Assembly: GCF_004851605.1 (NCBI RefSeq)
Contig: NZ_CP031093.1
Coordinates: 4,030,692-4,094,691 of the forward strand
Direction: 5' to 3'
DNA: 64,000 nucleotides
Source: Hydrocarboniclastica marina
Lineage (GTDB): Bacteria; Pseudomonadota; Gammaproteobacteria; Pseudomonadales; Oleiphilaceae
The notes under the pieces are model-generated. The model had not been told where the DNA came from. It ran no database searches and was given only the letters and a program-made list of their open reading frames with translations. The translations under genes and the position numbers were made by a program. This document shows positions 27,048-36,088 of this stretch, piece after piece (positions within the stretch are counted from its first letter, which is position 1; the number at the start of each line of letters is the position of its first letter).

Positions 27048-27062
27048 TCGCCAGAATGACAG

Positions 27063-27311
27063 CTAGGCTCTCTTGCCGACGATCACTCGATAGATCGCGA
27101 GCAGAATCAATGCACCGATTATCGATCCGATGATCCCCGTCGCCCCACCTTCGGATACACCCAGGGCCTGGCCGACAAAGCCACCGACAAACGAGCCGGC
27201 GATACCCAGCAATATAGTCACGATGATCCCGCCGGGATCCTTCCCGGGCATGATCAACTTGGCCACAGCACCGGCAATCAGACCTATGATAATCATCCAT
27301 ATGATGTTCAT
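27063..27311 (-). CDS. GlsB/YeaQ/YmgE family stress-response membrane protein
   Basis: An 82-residue protein with three hydrophobic glycine-rich helices of the transglycosylase-associated (GlsB/YeaQ) family: NIIWMIIIGLIAGAVAKLIM, PGKDPGGIIVTILLGIAGS and GVSEGGATGIIGSIIGALIL, with the family's conserved PG and GxxGxxxGG pattern. It ends in the short basic tail IVGKRA. The start at 27311 is chosen because GAAGGAG lies just upstream and this gives the family length; the longer frame would read through a non-conserved leader. These proteins are induced in envelope or acid stress in other bacteria; their biochemical role is unknown. Confidence 0.88.
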   Translation of the reverse strand: MNIIWMIIIGLIAGAVAKLIMPGKDPGGIIVTILLGIAGSFVGGFVGQALGVSEGGATGIIGSIIGALILLAIYRVIVGKRA

Positions 27312-27513
27312 ACCAAACTCCTTCTCTAAGTGAATCCTTCCATTGCAGCCTACGATGCTGAAGCCCTGCTGTAAAACGGGATCGCACCAGGGCATTACAG
27401 CGTGTCCAGACAGGCATGTAGAGACGCCATACAAAAGGTGACAGGCTTGTAACACTAACTATACTTATGTCTGATTCACATTCATCCAGCCCGCCTGTGC
27501 CGAGCCTTTTCAC

Positions 27514-29367
27514 ATGCCCCGATCGCTCCTGTACTGTCTGCTGCTTTTTTTGTTCCTGCTACCGGCAAGTGGACTCTCCGCGGCCGTGACGATTGATGGG
27601 GATACGGAGTTTCTCTCCTTAGGCAAGTACATAGACTATGTCGAGGACCGCGATGGCTCGATGACGCTGGCTGCTGTGCGCGCAAAGTCCGCCGCCAGCT
27701 GGACTGACTCAGCCACTAACACCCCGAGTTTCGGTTACACCAACTCCGCTTACTGGCTGCGATTCGAGCTGGACAAGACCGACCCCGGTGAAATGCGGTT
27801 CCTGCTGGAAATTGCCTACCCTGTGCTGGATTCGATTGAGGTTTTTGTCCTGCGCGAAGGCGAGCTGACGGAACACTATCGGCTCGGGGACAGCCAGCCT
27901 TTCAGTTCCCGCGTTATCGACCACCCCAATTTTCTCGTTCCCATTCCGATAGGCACCAACACAGAGCTCCAGGTTTACCTGCGGGTTCAGAGCAGTTCCT
28001 CCGTGCAGATCCCGGTTAACCTCTGGCGGGCGGACAGGCTCGTGGAGCACAACTACGCTGCTGCAACCGGAAATGCACTGTTCTATGGCGCCATGCTGAT
28101 TATGGCCATCTATAACTTACTGATTTTTATAACCGTCCGGGATATCAGCTACTTTTACTATGTGATGTATGTGTTGTCCATGGCCCTGCTTATGGCAGGG
28201 ATCCAGGGGCTGTCCTTCCAGTTCCTGTGGCCTGAAGCAGTCGGCTGGAACGATGTCAGCATGGTGGTTGCGCTGAGCGGCATGGTGTTCTTTCCCTGTT
28301 TCTTCACCCGCAGCTTCCTGGCGATTCCGAGAACCCGCCCCCTGTTGTCCAAATGCTTGTTCGGTCTAGGATTACTCGCAGTGGCCACCATGGTGTCGGG
28401 CTTCTTCCTGCCCTACCGCACGGCGATGGTGGCGACGATGCTGCTCTCAATCGTTACCATCCTTGCCAACTATACATCGGGGATTCTACGTTGGCTGGAC
28501 GGCTATCACGCAGCTCGCTACTACAACTTTGCCTGGACGTTCATGCTTACCGGTGGGCTGATCCTGGCATTCAACAAGCTGGGGATGATTCCGCGTAACT
28601 GGTTTACCGAGCATGCTGCACAGCTGGGCGCCGGCACCGAAATCATGCTGCTCTCTTTCGCCCTGGCAAACCGGATGACCCACGACCGCCGGCTGCGCGA
28701 GCAGGCCCAGAAAGAATCAGCCGACGCCCAGCAGCAGCTTCTGGCCAACCAGATCAGGGCCAACCAGGACCTGGATCGCATCGTTCGACAGCGGACGGAA
28801 GAGCTGGAGCGATCCAACGCAAAATTGCAGGAAATGAGTTCGACCGATGGGCTGACCGGCCTGCAGAATCGGCGCTTCTTTGACGAGCTCCTTCAGAACG
28901 AGTACCGGCGCGCCTATCGGGACAAAACGCCGATAGCGCTTGTAATGATCGATCTGGACCACTTCAAGAGCTTCAATGATACCCACGGGCATCAGTTCGG
29001 CGACCTCTGTCTGATCAAGGTGGGCAAGATGATCAAGGACAATATCCGCCGCCCGCCGGATACCGCGGCTCGGTATGGCGGCGAGGAATTCGTGATTTTG
29101 CTTCCTAACACCGATACTGCCGGCGCCCTGTGCGTGGCCCGTAACATGCTCGATATTCTGGCAGCTACCACGATTTCAGACGGTACGATCTGCCAGCAGG
29201 TCACCGCGAGTATAGGCATCGCCAGCCACATCCCTGATGACTGCACCACCCCCCATGGCCTGCTGAAAGAAGCGGATATAAACCTCTATGCAGCCAAAGC
29301 CAATGGCCGCAACCGCGTCGAGTGGCAGTCCCCAGCCACGCCTGACCTGGCTGATACCGCACCTTGA
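27514..29367 (+). CDS. 7TMR-DISM diguanylate cyclase
   Basis: A 617-residue receptor. It has a signal peptide (about 1-24), a periplasmic 7TMR-DISMED2 beta-sandwich sensor (about 35-180, with SAYWLRFELDK and a jelly-roll pattern), seven transmembrane helices (about 185-400), a short coiled coil (about 400-445) and a GGDEF domain (about 450-605). The cyclase signature is intact as GGEEF and an inhibitory RxxD site is present five residues before it (RPPD, then TAARY). It should make c-di-GMP in response to an extracellular, perhaps carbohydrate-like, ligand. No clear Shine-Dalgarno precedes the ATG. It faces a convergent GGDEF-EAL gene. Confidence 0.93.
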   Translation: MPRSLLYCLLLFLFLLPASGLSAAVTIDGDTEFLSLGKYIDYVEDRDGSMTLAAVRAKSAASWTDSATNTPSFGYTNSAYWLRFELDKTDPGEMRFLLEIAYPVLDSIEVFVLREGELTEHYRLGDSQPFSSRVIDHPNFLVPIPIGTNTELQVYLRVQSSSSVQIPVNLWRADRLVEHNYAAATGNALFYGAMLIMAIYNLLIFITVRDISYFYYVMYVLSMALLMAGIQGLSFQFLWPEAVGWNDVSMVVALSGMVFFPCFFTRSFLAIPRTRPLLSKCLFGLGLLAVATMVSGFFLPYRTAMVATMLLSIVTILANYTSGILRWLDGYHAARYYNFAWTFMLTGGLILAFNKLGMIPRNWFTEHAAQLGAGTEIMLLSFALANRMTHDRRLREQAQKESADAQQQLLANQIRANQDLDRIVRQRTEELERSNAKLQEMSSTDGLTGLQNRRFFDELLQNEYRRAYRDKTPIALVMIDLDHFKSFNDTHGHQFGDLCLIKVGKMIKDNIRRPPDTAARYGGEEFVILLPNTDTAGALCVARNMLDILAATTISDGTICQQVTASIGIASHIPDDCTTPHGLLKEADINLYAAKANGRNRVEWQSPATPDLADTAP

Positions 29368-29602
29368 TCCAGGGTTGACTGGCGCCACCTCAGCGCACCC
29401 CTAAAGCTTCCGCTTTCCCGGTTGTTACCATGCTACAGCTCGCCCTCGTTACAGTGCTCCGGCGAACGCCCGGCAGAAGCTGAGCGCATGGGAGTCTGGC
29501 TGCAGAACGCCTGTATAGGCGGAGATGACCAAGGAGGGGCGCGCGGCGACCCGCAACGCCGGGCTTAACACCAGCTGTACCGGCGCACCGCAAAAGGCTG
29601 GC

Positions 29603-32440
29603 TCAGCTTTGGGCGACGGGTCTATCGGCAAAGAAGGTTTCGTTGAAGGGCAGCGGCTTACCGATGTGGTAGCCCTGGGCATAGTCGACCTTGTAGGTCT
29701 TCAGGAGTTCAACAATGTCCTGATTCTCTACAAACTCAGCCACCGTCTTGAGGCGGTATATCTTCGCCACCTGCACCAGTGCCTGAACCAGTGCCTGGTC
29801 ATCCGGCTCATTGCAGAGATTGCGAATAAAGGAGCCGTCAATCTTCAGGTAGTCCACCGGTAACTGCTTGAGGTAAAAGAGCGACGAGAAGCCCACGCCG
29901 AAGTCGTCCAGAGCGAACTTGAAACCCTGCTCGCGCAAGAGCGTGATGTGCTGGCGTGTGACATTGATATCCTTTACCGCCGCCGTTTCAGTAATCTCGA
30001 ATATGAGCGAACTGGCCGCGATCGGATAGCGGCGGAGCAGTTGTTCTATATGCTGCAGCAGTCGTTCCGGGTGTTGAAAAGAGGCGCCTGAGAGGTTTAT
30101 GGCGATACAGGCTTCAATACCGTTGCGAACCAGCTCGGCCTGGTGAGCCATAACGCGTTCGACCACGCGTTCGTCCAACACATGAATGGCGCCGTTCCGT
30201 TCTGCGGCCTGGATAAAGAGTCCCGTGGCAAGCTGGCCCTCATCGCTGAAGACCCGTAATAGCGCTTCGTAATGGGCGATTTTGCCGGTTTCCATATCCA
30301 TCAGGGGCTGGAAATAAATCTCGAAGTCACCGGTTTTAAGGACCTGGTCGACCTTGTCGTTCCAGTACACCCGTTCGCGCACCCGCTCGGTCGTGTCTTC
30401 CTTGGGGTCGAACATCTGCCACTGGTTGCGCCCCGCTTCCTTGGCCCGGTACATGGCCAGGTCAGCGTTGGCAAGCAGATCTTCAACGGTATCGCCGTGC
30501 CAGGGAATCATGGCGACACCGATACTCGCGGTGCAGCGGTGACGATGGGTTTTCCCTTCGACGTGGACCTGTGACAGGGCACGCGCGTAGCGCTCGGCCA
30601 CGCCGGCCATATCCTCCGGGTTGACGTTATTGGCGATAACCGCGAACTCATCACCATCAAGACGCGCTACGAAGTCGCTGTCCCGCCCGATGTCCAACAG
30701 TCGCTGGGCAATACGCTTCAGAAGCAGGTCGCCGGTCTGGTGGCCACTGGTGTCGTTGATGTCCTTGAATTGATCCAGATCGAAGAACATGACAGCGCTG
30801 AGGTTACCTTGGCGCTTGTTGCGGTCCACCACCTGGTTGAGCTCTTCGGTGAAGCGGCGCCGGTTATACAGACCGGTGAGTGCATCCCGCGACGCCAACC
30901 AGGACATTTTCTCCTCGGCGCTCTTGCGGGCTGTGATATCGAGGGCGACCGACAGCACCAGTTCTTCGTTCCTGTCCCGGTCGTGGATAAGCGTGTTATG
31001 CCAGGCCATATGGAGCGACGTGCCGGTTTTGCACAGCAACTGCGACTCAAACCTAACGTTGGTGCAGCGGTGTGCCAGTAGTTCCGCCAGTTCCGAGCGT
31101 AACTCGGCTTTCCAGACTTCCTCTGGAACCAGCACGCCGACTGACAGGCCTTCAAGTTCCTCTCTTGAGTACCCGGTCATCTCAGCACCATGTTGGTTGA
31201 TCATGACAATGTTACCGTCACGATCGAGCATCATGATGAGTGCGGGGATGGTGTTGAGGAGCTGGCGTACAAAATCCCTCTCTCCCTGGAGCTCCGCAGA
31301 GCGACGGGATAACTCCTCGTTATGCTCGTGTAGCTGGGACTGCATGGCTTCGAGGCGCTGGCTCACCCGCACCGCAGTGGCGGAAAGCACGTCTGACTCA
31401 TCGTCGAAGAGCCGCTGCCGGGCTAACTTGTTAAGCGCAAGACGCATATCGTCGAACTTGTTTTCGGCCAGCCAGGGCAAATAGGCCGCGGTCTGGCGGA
31501 GACGCGTCATAGGTTTCCACAGCAGCCACAGCAGCAGCAGTTCCGCGAGGATCAAGGCAATGGTGCCGAACAGCACACTGTTGTGGATGGCGCTGTCGAT
31601 CTCCCGCTGCTCATCAGTGATGTCATTGATCATCACCAGGTCGGTACCCTGCCAGGCGAAAACCCGGATTTCCCGGGTTGCGCCCTGCTCCTGAAGCACC
31701 AGGGGCTCGAACCGCATCTGATTAAGGTCCGCTTTGTCGTCAAGAGACATCAGTAGCGATCGGGTTCGGCTAAGCCGGGTCATCGCTGCTATATTGCGGT
31801 CCCAGTGGGGCAAGTCCTCGGCGCCTTCTTCCAGCGTCTCGCTGCGGTCGGTCAGCACCGCAATATCGGCGCCTGTCATTTGGCTAAACTGAACCACCAG
31901 GTCGCCCAGCGACGCACTCATAGCCATGAGGACGATATCGCGGCCCGCCAACAGAGGCATAACCAACGCCATTTCGCAGTTGCTCTCTCCGCAGTTTACC
32001 TGCCATTGCGGCCGCTCCTCCTCGCGGGCCGCGGCGAGCAGCGACGGTACCTGCAGAGCGTCTCCCAGTGTGGCCAAAAGCTCCCCTTCGGCCGTGTAAA
32101 CCGACAGATCGTTCGCCCCTACCTCCATGTTCAGCGCCCAGAAAGGCTCAGCCAGGCTTGTCTGAATACGGTCGGGGTCGCCTGACACCAGTGCATCAAT
32201 AACTTCCACACCACTGCCAACGCTGGTCAGAAGTTGCTGGTTGCGTAACACATTGAGGTTGAGCAGACTTTCCAGCTGCTGCCGATGGTACTGCGCGAGC
32301 TGGGTACGGCCGTGGTCGAACTGGGACTGGAGATGCAAAGCGTTCGAGAACACGAATCCGAGGAAAACGAGTGAAAGGAGAATGCTGGTAGGCGCAAAAA
32401 CCTTCCACTTTATACTCAGAAAGCGTGAGGGGAAGAGCAT
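29603..32440 (-). CDS. Membrane PAS-GGDEF-EAL c-di-GMP protein, third gene of a binding-protein/porin unit
   Basis: A 945-residue protein with a first helix (about 13-33), a large periplasmic sensor (about 34-285) and a second helix (about 286-306). A linker, a PAS domain (about 390-505), a GGDEF domain (about 515-675) and an EAL domain (about 690-935) follow. The cyclase signature is DGDEF and the inhibitory site is present (RDSD then FVARL). The EAL residues are all there: YEALLRV, INLSGASF, FEITET, LDDFGVGFSS, LKIDGSF and AEFVEN. It may degrade c-di-GMP; whether DGDEF is an active cyclase is uncertain. Only four bases separate its ATG from the stop of the outer-membrane barrel gene upstream, so it is translated in one unit with a PstS-like binding protein and the barrel. 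Confidence 0.93.
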   Translation of the reverse strand: MLFPSRFLSIKWKVFAPTSILLSLVFLGFVFSNALHLQSQFDHGRTQLAQYHRQQLESLLNLNVLRNQQLLTSVGSGVEVIDALVSGDPDRIQTSLAEPFWALNMEVGANDLSVYTAEGELLATLGDALQVPSLLAAAREEERPQWQVNCGESNCEMALVMPLLAGRDIVLMAMSASLGDLVVQFSQMTGADIAVLTDRSETLEEGAEDLPHWDRNIAAMTRLSRTRSLLMSLDDKADLNQMRFEPLVLQEQGATREIRVFAWQGTDLVMINDITDEQREIDSAIHNSVLFGTIALILAELLLLWLLWKPMTRLRQTAAYLPWLAENKFDDMRLALNKLARQRLFDDESDVLSATAVRVSQRLEAMQSQLHEHNEELSRRSAELQGERDFVRQLLNTIPALIMMLDRDGNIVMINQHGAEMTGYSREELEGLSVGVLVPEEVWKAELRSELAELLAHRCTNVRFESQLLCKTGTSLHMAWHNTLIHDRDRNEELVLSVALDITARKSAEEKMSWLASRDALTGLYNRRRFTEELNQVVDRNKRQGNLSAVMFFDLDQFKDINDTSGHQTGDLLLKRIAQRLLDIGRDSDFVARLDGDEFAVIANNVNPEDMAGVAERYARALSQVHVEGKTHRHRCTASIGVAMIPWHGDTVEDLLANADLAMYRAKEAGRNQWQMFDPKEDTTERVRERVYWNDKVDQVLKTGDFEIYFQPLMDMETGKIAHYEALLRVFSDEGQLATGLFIQAAERNGAIHVLDERVVERVMAHQAELVRNGIEACIAINLSGASFQHPERLLQHIEQLLRRYPIAASSLIFEITETAAVKDINVTRQHITLLREQGFKFALDDFGVGFSSLFYLKQLPVDYLKIDGSFIRNLCNEPDDQALVQALVQVAKIYRLKTVAEFVENQDIVELLKTYKVDYAQGYHIGKPLPFNETFFADRPVAQS

Positions 32441-32444
32441 TGGG

Positions 32445-33719
32445 CTATATCCGGTAGGAGATCTGGAACAGCACCATCTGCCAGTACTTTTTCAGGTCCT
32501 GGGGCCGATTCTCGCGCGTCGAGAGTATTGAGTTGCCTTCGATGACATGCCATTCGGCGCGCATCAACCAGTTGGAATCCAGACGCCAGCCCACTCCGGT
32601 GGTTACATCCTTGGTATAGAGGAAAGGATTATCGCGGTCCTCCTCGTCCGAGTAGGTCACATCCCAGCGCAGGAATGCATCCCAGGCAGGGGTGATCCGG
32701 TAGACGCCCTGTATGTAGTAACCGAAGCCCTTGGTGCTGTAGCGGAGGTTACCGCCCGCCAGGGCACCCAGCTCGGCGAGATCGGCAGAATCATAGCCGC
32801 TCAGACCGCCGTAGCCTTCCAGCGCTGCAGGATCCATGGGCATCGAACCGCCAAGCAGCGCGTTGAGATTCCCGATGTCCTCGAGGTTACTGTCAAACGT
32901 CGAGTATTCCGCAATCAGCGACCACCGCGCGGCATTATATTCAGCCGACAGTACCCAATAGTCGAACGAGATATCCAGCTCCTGACCGGGAATGGGTTTG
33001 TAGGTCGCAGAAAAGTCAGCATAGGTCACCCCCAACCGGGCCCGCCCCAGATCCCAGTCGTAGATCAGACGTGCCATGGGTGCATAGGGTGTCTCCACCT
33101 CGCCTGGCAGCGAATCGATTCCAACCAGTTCGGGATAGTCATCGCCGCTGATATTGAGCTCCGCATAGGATAAGTCGAGGTTCAGGGAGCTCAGCCCAAA
33201 CTGATAGCTGCCAAACAACTGCACACCGTCCCGGGAGAAGGTCAGATCCCGCAGCCGTTCCGGGTACACGGATTGAGGCAGCAGGATGGATGGGCGCGTG
33301 TGGGCGACGTCGCGAGTCTCGTTGTAGAAGCCGACAGGTGCCCGAATTCGACCGGCTTTTATACCGAACAGCGCATCAACCCCGGCATAGAAATCATAGG
33401 TGGCGAACGCATAGTCCACCTGAAAATCGGTCTCATCAACCTCGCCGGCTTCGCGGCTCAGGAACTGAGCCGAAAGCTGCAGGTCCTGGAGCGGCTCGGC
33501 GCCCAGCAGCAGCCCGAGTTCCCGAAACTCAGTCGAGACGCTATCGTCACTCCGGCCAAAGAAGTTGTTGTCGCTGGTATGGATAGCGCCCTGGCTGGCA
33601 AAGGCATTCCAACGCCAGCTCGGCGAGAAATCGTCCGCGTGCAGTGGCGCAGCGCAGGCGATCAGGAACAACCCTTTAAGAGGAAGTTTCAATTTTAATG
33701 ACCTGCACATTGGTGACAT
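32445..33719 (-). CDS. Outer-membrane beta-barrel (porin-like) protein
   Basis: A 424-residue protein with a signal peptide (MSPMCRSLKLKLPLKGLFLI... ending ACAAPLHADD) and a Gly/Tyr/Asp-rich body with alternating hydrophobic strands, ending in the aromatic-terminated strand FQISYRI. The final residue is Ile instead of the usual Phe. Motifs such as FGIKAGRIRAPVGFYNETRD recall the early strands of phosphate/pyrophosphate-type porins, where a lysine/arginine ladder lines the pore, but the full OprO/OprP pattern is not provable by eye. The ATG at 33719 is chosen because TAAGGG lies just upstream and the signal peptide then starts sensibly; it overlaps the binding-protein gene by about 44 bases. 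The next gene, the c-di-GMP protein, starts four bases after the stop. Confidence 0.82.
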   Translation of the reverse strand: MSPMCRSLKLKLPLKGLFLIACAAPLHADDFSPSWRWNAFASQGAIHTSDNNFFGRSDDSVSTEFRELGLLLGAEPLQDLQLSAQFLSREAGEVDETDFQVDYAFATYDFYAGVDALFGIKAGRIRAPVGFYNETRDVAHTRPSILLPQSVYPERLRDLTFSRDGVQLFGSYQFGLSSLNLDLSYAELNISGDDYPELVGIDSLPGEVETPYAPMARLIYDWDLGRARLGVTYADFSATYKPIPGQELDISFDYWVLSAEYNAARWSLIAEYSTFDSNLEDIGNLNALLGGSMPMDPAALEGYGGLSGYDSADLAELGALAGGNLRYSTKGFGYYIQGVYRITPAWDAFLRWDVTYSDEEDRDNPFLYTKDVTTGVGWRLDSNWLMRAEWHVIEGNSILSTRENRPQDLKKYWQMVLFQISYRI

Positions 33720-34173
33720 TGTTACCCTTACCCACGTAGCCGATCGCCCCCGGCGTTTCACTGACGCGTTCGATCATCTCCTGCTCACTTTTCACTTCAG
33801 TCGGGGCGCTTCCCATCCCCGAGTAAACCAACCGGTACCAGACCGCCTGCAACTGATGGGGCAGCGCCTGCAGTACCGTCTTGGCGAACTCCTGGTGCCG
33901 TTCATCCTTCTGCGGCAAAACAAAAACACGGATTTCCGAGCCGCTGCTCCAGCGGTCCAGACGCATCGTGTAGATAGCCCGTAGTTCAAGCTGGGAAAGT
34001 TCGGAAACCGGTACAGATGTGTTGGTTATGACTTCCATCGCCTGGCTGTTGCCAGCCGCGAGCAGTGTTGCGGTTATAAAGATCGCCACCCTGTGTCGCA
34101 GATTGCCAACGCTACCAATAGGGCGGCACAAGGCCAGGGCGAAAGCCCGGAGACCGCCACAGGCGACACTCAT
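33676..34173 (-). CDS. PstS-like periplasmic binding protein (small)
   Basis: A 165-residue protein whose mature part resembles the C-terminal lobe of phosphate-binding proteins: ITNTSVPVSELSQLELRAIYTM, WSSGSEIRVFVLPQKD, WYRLVYSGMGSAP, SEQEMIERVSETPGAIGYV. Proteins of about this size in PF12849 are common in marine gammaproteobacteria and are often called phosphate ABC transporter substrate-binding proteins, yet no ABC permease is near. A signal peptide is likely in FITATLLAAGNSQAME, preceded by an unusually long N-terminal leader from the first ATG, so the real start may be further in. It is the first of three overlapping or abutting genes with an outer-membrane barrel and a PAS-GGDEF-EAL receptor. 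Confidence 0.75.
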   Translation of the reverse strand: MSVACGGLRAFALALCRPIGSVGNLRHRVAIFITATLLAAGNSQAMEVITNTSVPVSELSQLELRAIYTMRLDRWSSGSEIRVFVLPQKDERHQEFAKTVLQALPHQLQAVWYRLVYSGMGSAPTEVKSEQEMIERVSETPGAIGYVGKGNNVTNVQVIKIETSS

Positions 34174-34332
34174 ATAAAGCTGATCCTGGTCATAGACAGT
34201 TCTATCAAGGATGCACGGGAAAAGAAGGACGTAGAGGAAGTATAGAGGAGGCCCGGATTTCTACTGTAAAGCTCTGTTGCGAGCTGTAGATTTTCGTAAC
34301 ACAGCCCCATTATCTAATGCAGAACGACTGTT

Positions 34333-34347
34333 TTGACAAATTGTCAA
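34333..34347. promoter_or_regulatory. Inverted repeat TTGACAAATTGTCAA
   Basis: Perfect 7-1-7 inverted repeat TTGACAA-A-TTGTCAA. It contains a -35-like TTGACA on each strand, with no good -10 at the usual distance on the plus strand, so it could be an operator or part of divergent promoters. The binder is unknown. Confidence 0.45.
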
Positions 34348-34490
34348 CCTCAATCCAGGGCTCGCATTTTTGAATTAAGACACGGGTCACGCTTCAACGA
34401 CAACTATAGCTAATGCAACGGAAAAGCCGTTTTTTCCTGATCTAGCTCAAGGAATTGGCCCGGCAGTGGCGGGAATATGGCCTCAGCGCG

Positions 34491-34508
34491 GGTGTACAGC
34501 TGTACACC
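34491..34508. promoter_or_regulatory. Perfect 18-bp palindrome upstream of the monooxygenase
   Basis: GGTGTACAGCTGTACACC is a perfect two-fold symmetric site ending 32 bases before the monooxygenase ATG. This length and position fit a dimeric repressor operator (for example TetR or GntR class). No regulator gene lies directly beside it, so the binder is not identified. Confidence 0.65.
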
Positions 34509-34540
34509 TTTTGTTCTAAAAATAGGATTCAGGTGCTCCC

Positions 34541-36088
34541 ATGAATAGTCGCCCCCCCATTAATACTGCTCCCCAGTGTGTCGAAGCCGTTATTGTCGGT
34601 GCCGGTTTTGGTGGTCTCTGCATGGCTATCAAATTGCGCGAGGCCGGGATCCAGAATTTTGTCATTCTCGAAAAGGACCAGGAAGTCGGCGGCTCCTGGC
34701 GCGACAACAGCTATCCCGGCTGTGCCTGCGATGTCCAGTCCCACATGTACTCCTATTCGTTCTTCGGCAAAGCTGACTGGAGCAAGCGCTACGCGCCCTG
34801 GCACGAAATCCAGCAATATATCCTGGAAGCGGTGGACCACTACGGCTTACGCCCGTTCATCCAGTTCAATCAGGAGGTGAACAGCGCGCATTTTGATGCG
34901 GATACCGGTCGCTGGAACATTTCTGCCGGCAGTGGGCAGACCTTTAGCTGCAAGCACTTTATTCTGGCCAGTGGGCCATTGCATGTGCCTGCCATACCCA
35001 AGATCAAAGGCCTCGACAACTTCAAGGGCAAGGTTTTCCATTCCGCGCAATGGGACCATGAGTATGACCTCAAGGGCAAAAACGTGGTCTCTATCGGCAC
35101 CGGCGGCAGTGCGATTCAGTATGTGCCGGAAATCGCTCCGCATGTGGCCCAACTCTATGTCATGCAGCGTTCAGCCGCCTGGGTTATACCGCGGGATGAA
35201 CGTAAGTACGGACGTATCAGGAAAAAACTGTTCCAGCGTTTTCCGGTGCTGCGCAAACTCCACCGCGCCCGCCTCTACTGGACCAATGAGTCCAGGGTAT
35301 GGCCGGTGTTCCACCCCGCGCTGGCCCGGGCACTACAGAAACTGGCTCAACTGTTCATTCGCATCCAGGTTAAGGACCGCCAACTGGTCGAGAAGCTCAC
35401 TCCGGACTACACCATTGGTTGCAAGCGCGTTCTCATCTCCAACAAGTGGTACCCGACCTTCAATCGCAAGAACGTTGAGCTGGTTACCGACAACGTCAGT
35501 GAGATCCGCGAAAACAGCATTGTTACGCAGGACGGTAGCGAAAGGCCCGCCGACTGCATCATCCTGGGCACAGGCTTTATCGTCGACCCCCGCATTTACA
35601 TGAAAGAGTTTGCACTGACCGGATTGCCGGGCCACGACATCCACAAGGACTGGAAGGACGGTGCGGAAAGCTACCTTGGCGTGACGACAGCTGGCTACCC
35701 GAATATGTATCAGCTGGTCGGTCCCAACTCGGGGCTTGGGCACAACTCCATCATTTTCATGATCGAAGCCCAGGCCAACTATATTATTCAGTGCATGCAG
35801 AAGCTAAAACAGACCGGCGCCGATTACCTGGACCTGCGGCCGGAAGTGCAGCGCGAATTCAACGAAAAGGTGCAGGAAGCGATAAAGGGTACGGTCTGGA
35901 ACACCGGTTGCACCAGCTGGTACCAGCAGGATGGCGGAAAGAACTTTGCCGTCTGGCCCTGGTCTACCTGGCGCTTCTGGCTGCGCACCCGTCGCCTTGA
36001 CGCCGGGGAGTACCGCTGGATGCGCTGCAAGCCAGCCCAGAAGCCAGCTGTTGCAGAACGGGAGGAAGCTACTGCGTTGCAACCCTGA
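34541..36088 (+). CDS. Baeyer-Villiger type flavin monooxygenase
   Basis: A 515-residue class B flavoprotein monooxygenase. It shows the FAD-binding GAGFGGLCMAIKLREAG near the N terminus (about residues 20-36), the Baeyer-Villiger fingerprint FKGKVFHSAQWDHEYD at about 164-179 (F-x-G-x3-H-x3-W-D), the NADPH-binding GTGGSAIQ at about 187-194, and the ATG-like LGTGFIVDP. It should insert oxygen next to a carbonyl or oxidise N/S atoms with NADPH. The substrate is unknown; ketones and steroid-like compounds are usual for this family. A perfect palindrome just upstream suggests tight control. Its last 20 bases overlap the convergent RND pump gene. Confidence 0.92.
   Translation: MNSRPPINTAPQCVEAVIVGAGFGGLCMAIKLREAGIQNFVILEKDQEVGGSWRDNSYPGCACDVQSHMYSYSFFGKADWSKRYAPWHEIQQYILEAVDHYGLRPFIQFNQEVNSAHFDADTGRWNISAGSGQTFSCKHFILASGPLHVPAIPKIKGLDNFKGKVFHSAQWDHEYDLKGKNVVSIGTGGSAIQYVPEIAPHVAQLYVMQRSAAWVIPRDERKYGRIRKKLFQRFPVLRKLHRARLYWTNESRVWPVFHPALARALQKLAQLFIRIQVKDRQLVEKLTPDYTIGCKRVLISNKWYPTFNRKNVELVTDNVSEIRENSIVTQDGSERPADCIILGTGFIVDPRIYMKEFALTGLPGHDIHKDWKDGAESYLGVTTAGYPNMYQLVGPNSGLGHNSIIFMIEAQANYIIQCMQKLKQTGADYLDLRPEVQREFNEKVQEAIKGTVWNTGCTSWYQQDGGKNFAVWPWSTWRFWLRTRRLDAGEYRWMRCKPAQKPAVAEREEATALQP

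Larger units (their letters stand above)
34174..34540. other. Divergent region with two palindromes
   Basis: This 367-base region separates the binding-protein operon from the monooxygenase gene. It is AT-richer than its surroundings and carries two perfect inverted repeats listed separately (34333-34347 and 34491-34508). No gene is seen in it. Confidence 0.5.
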
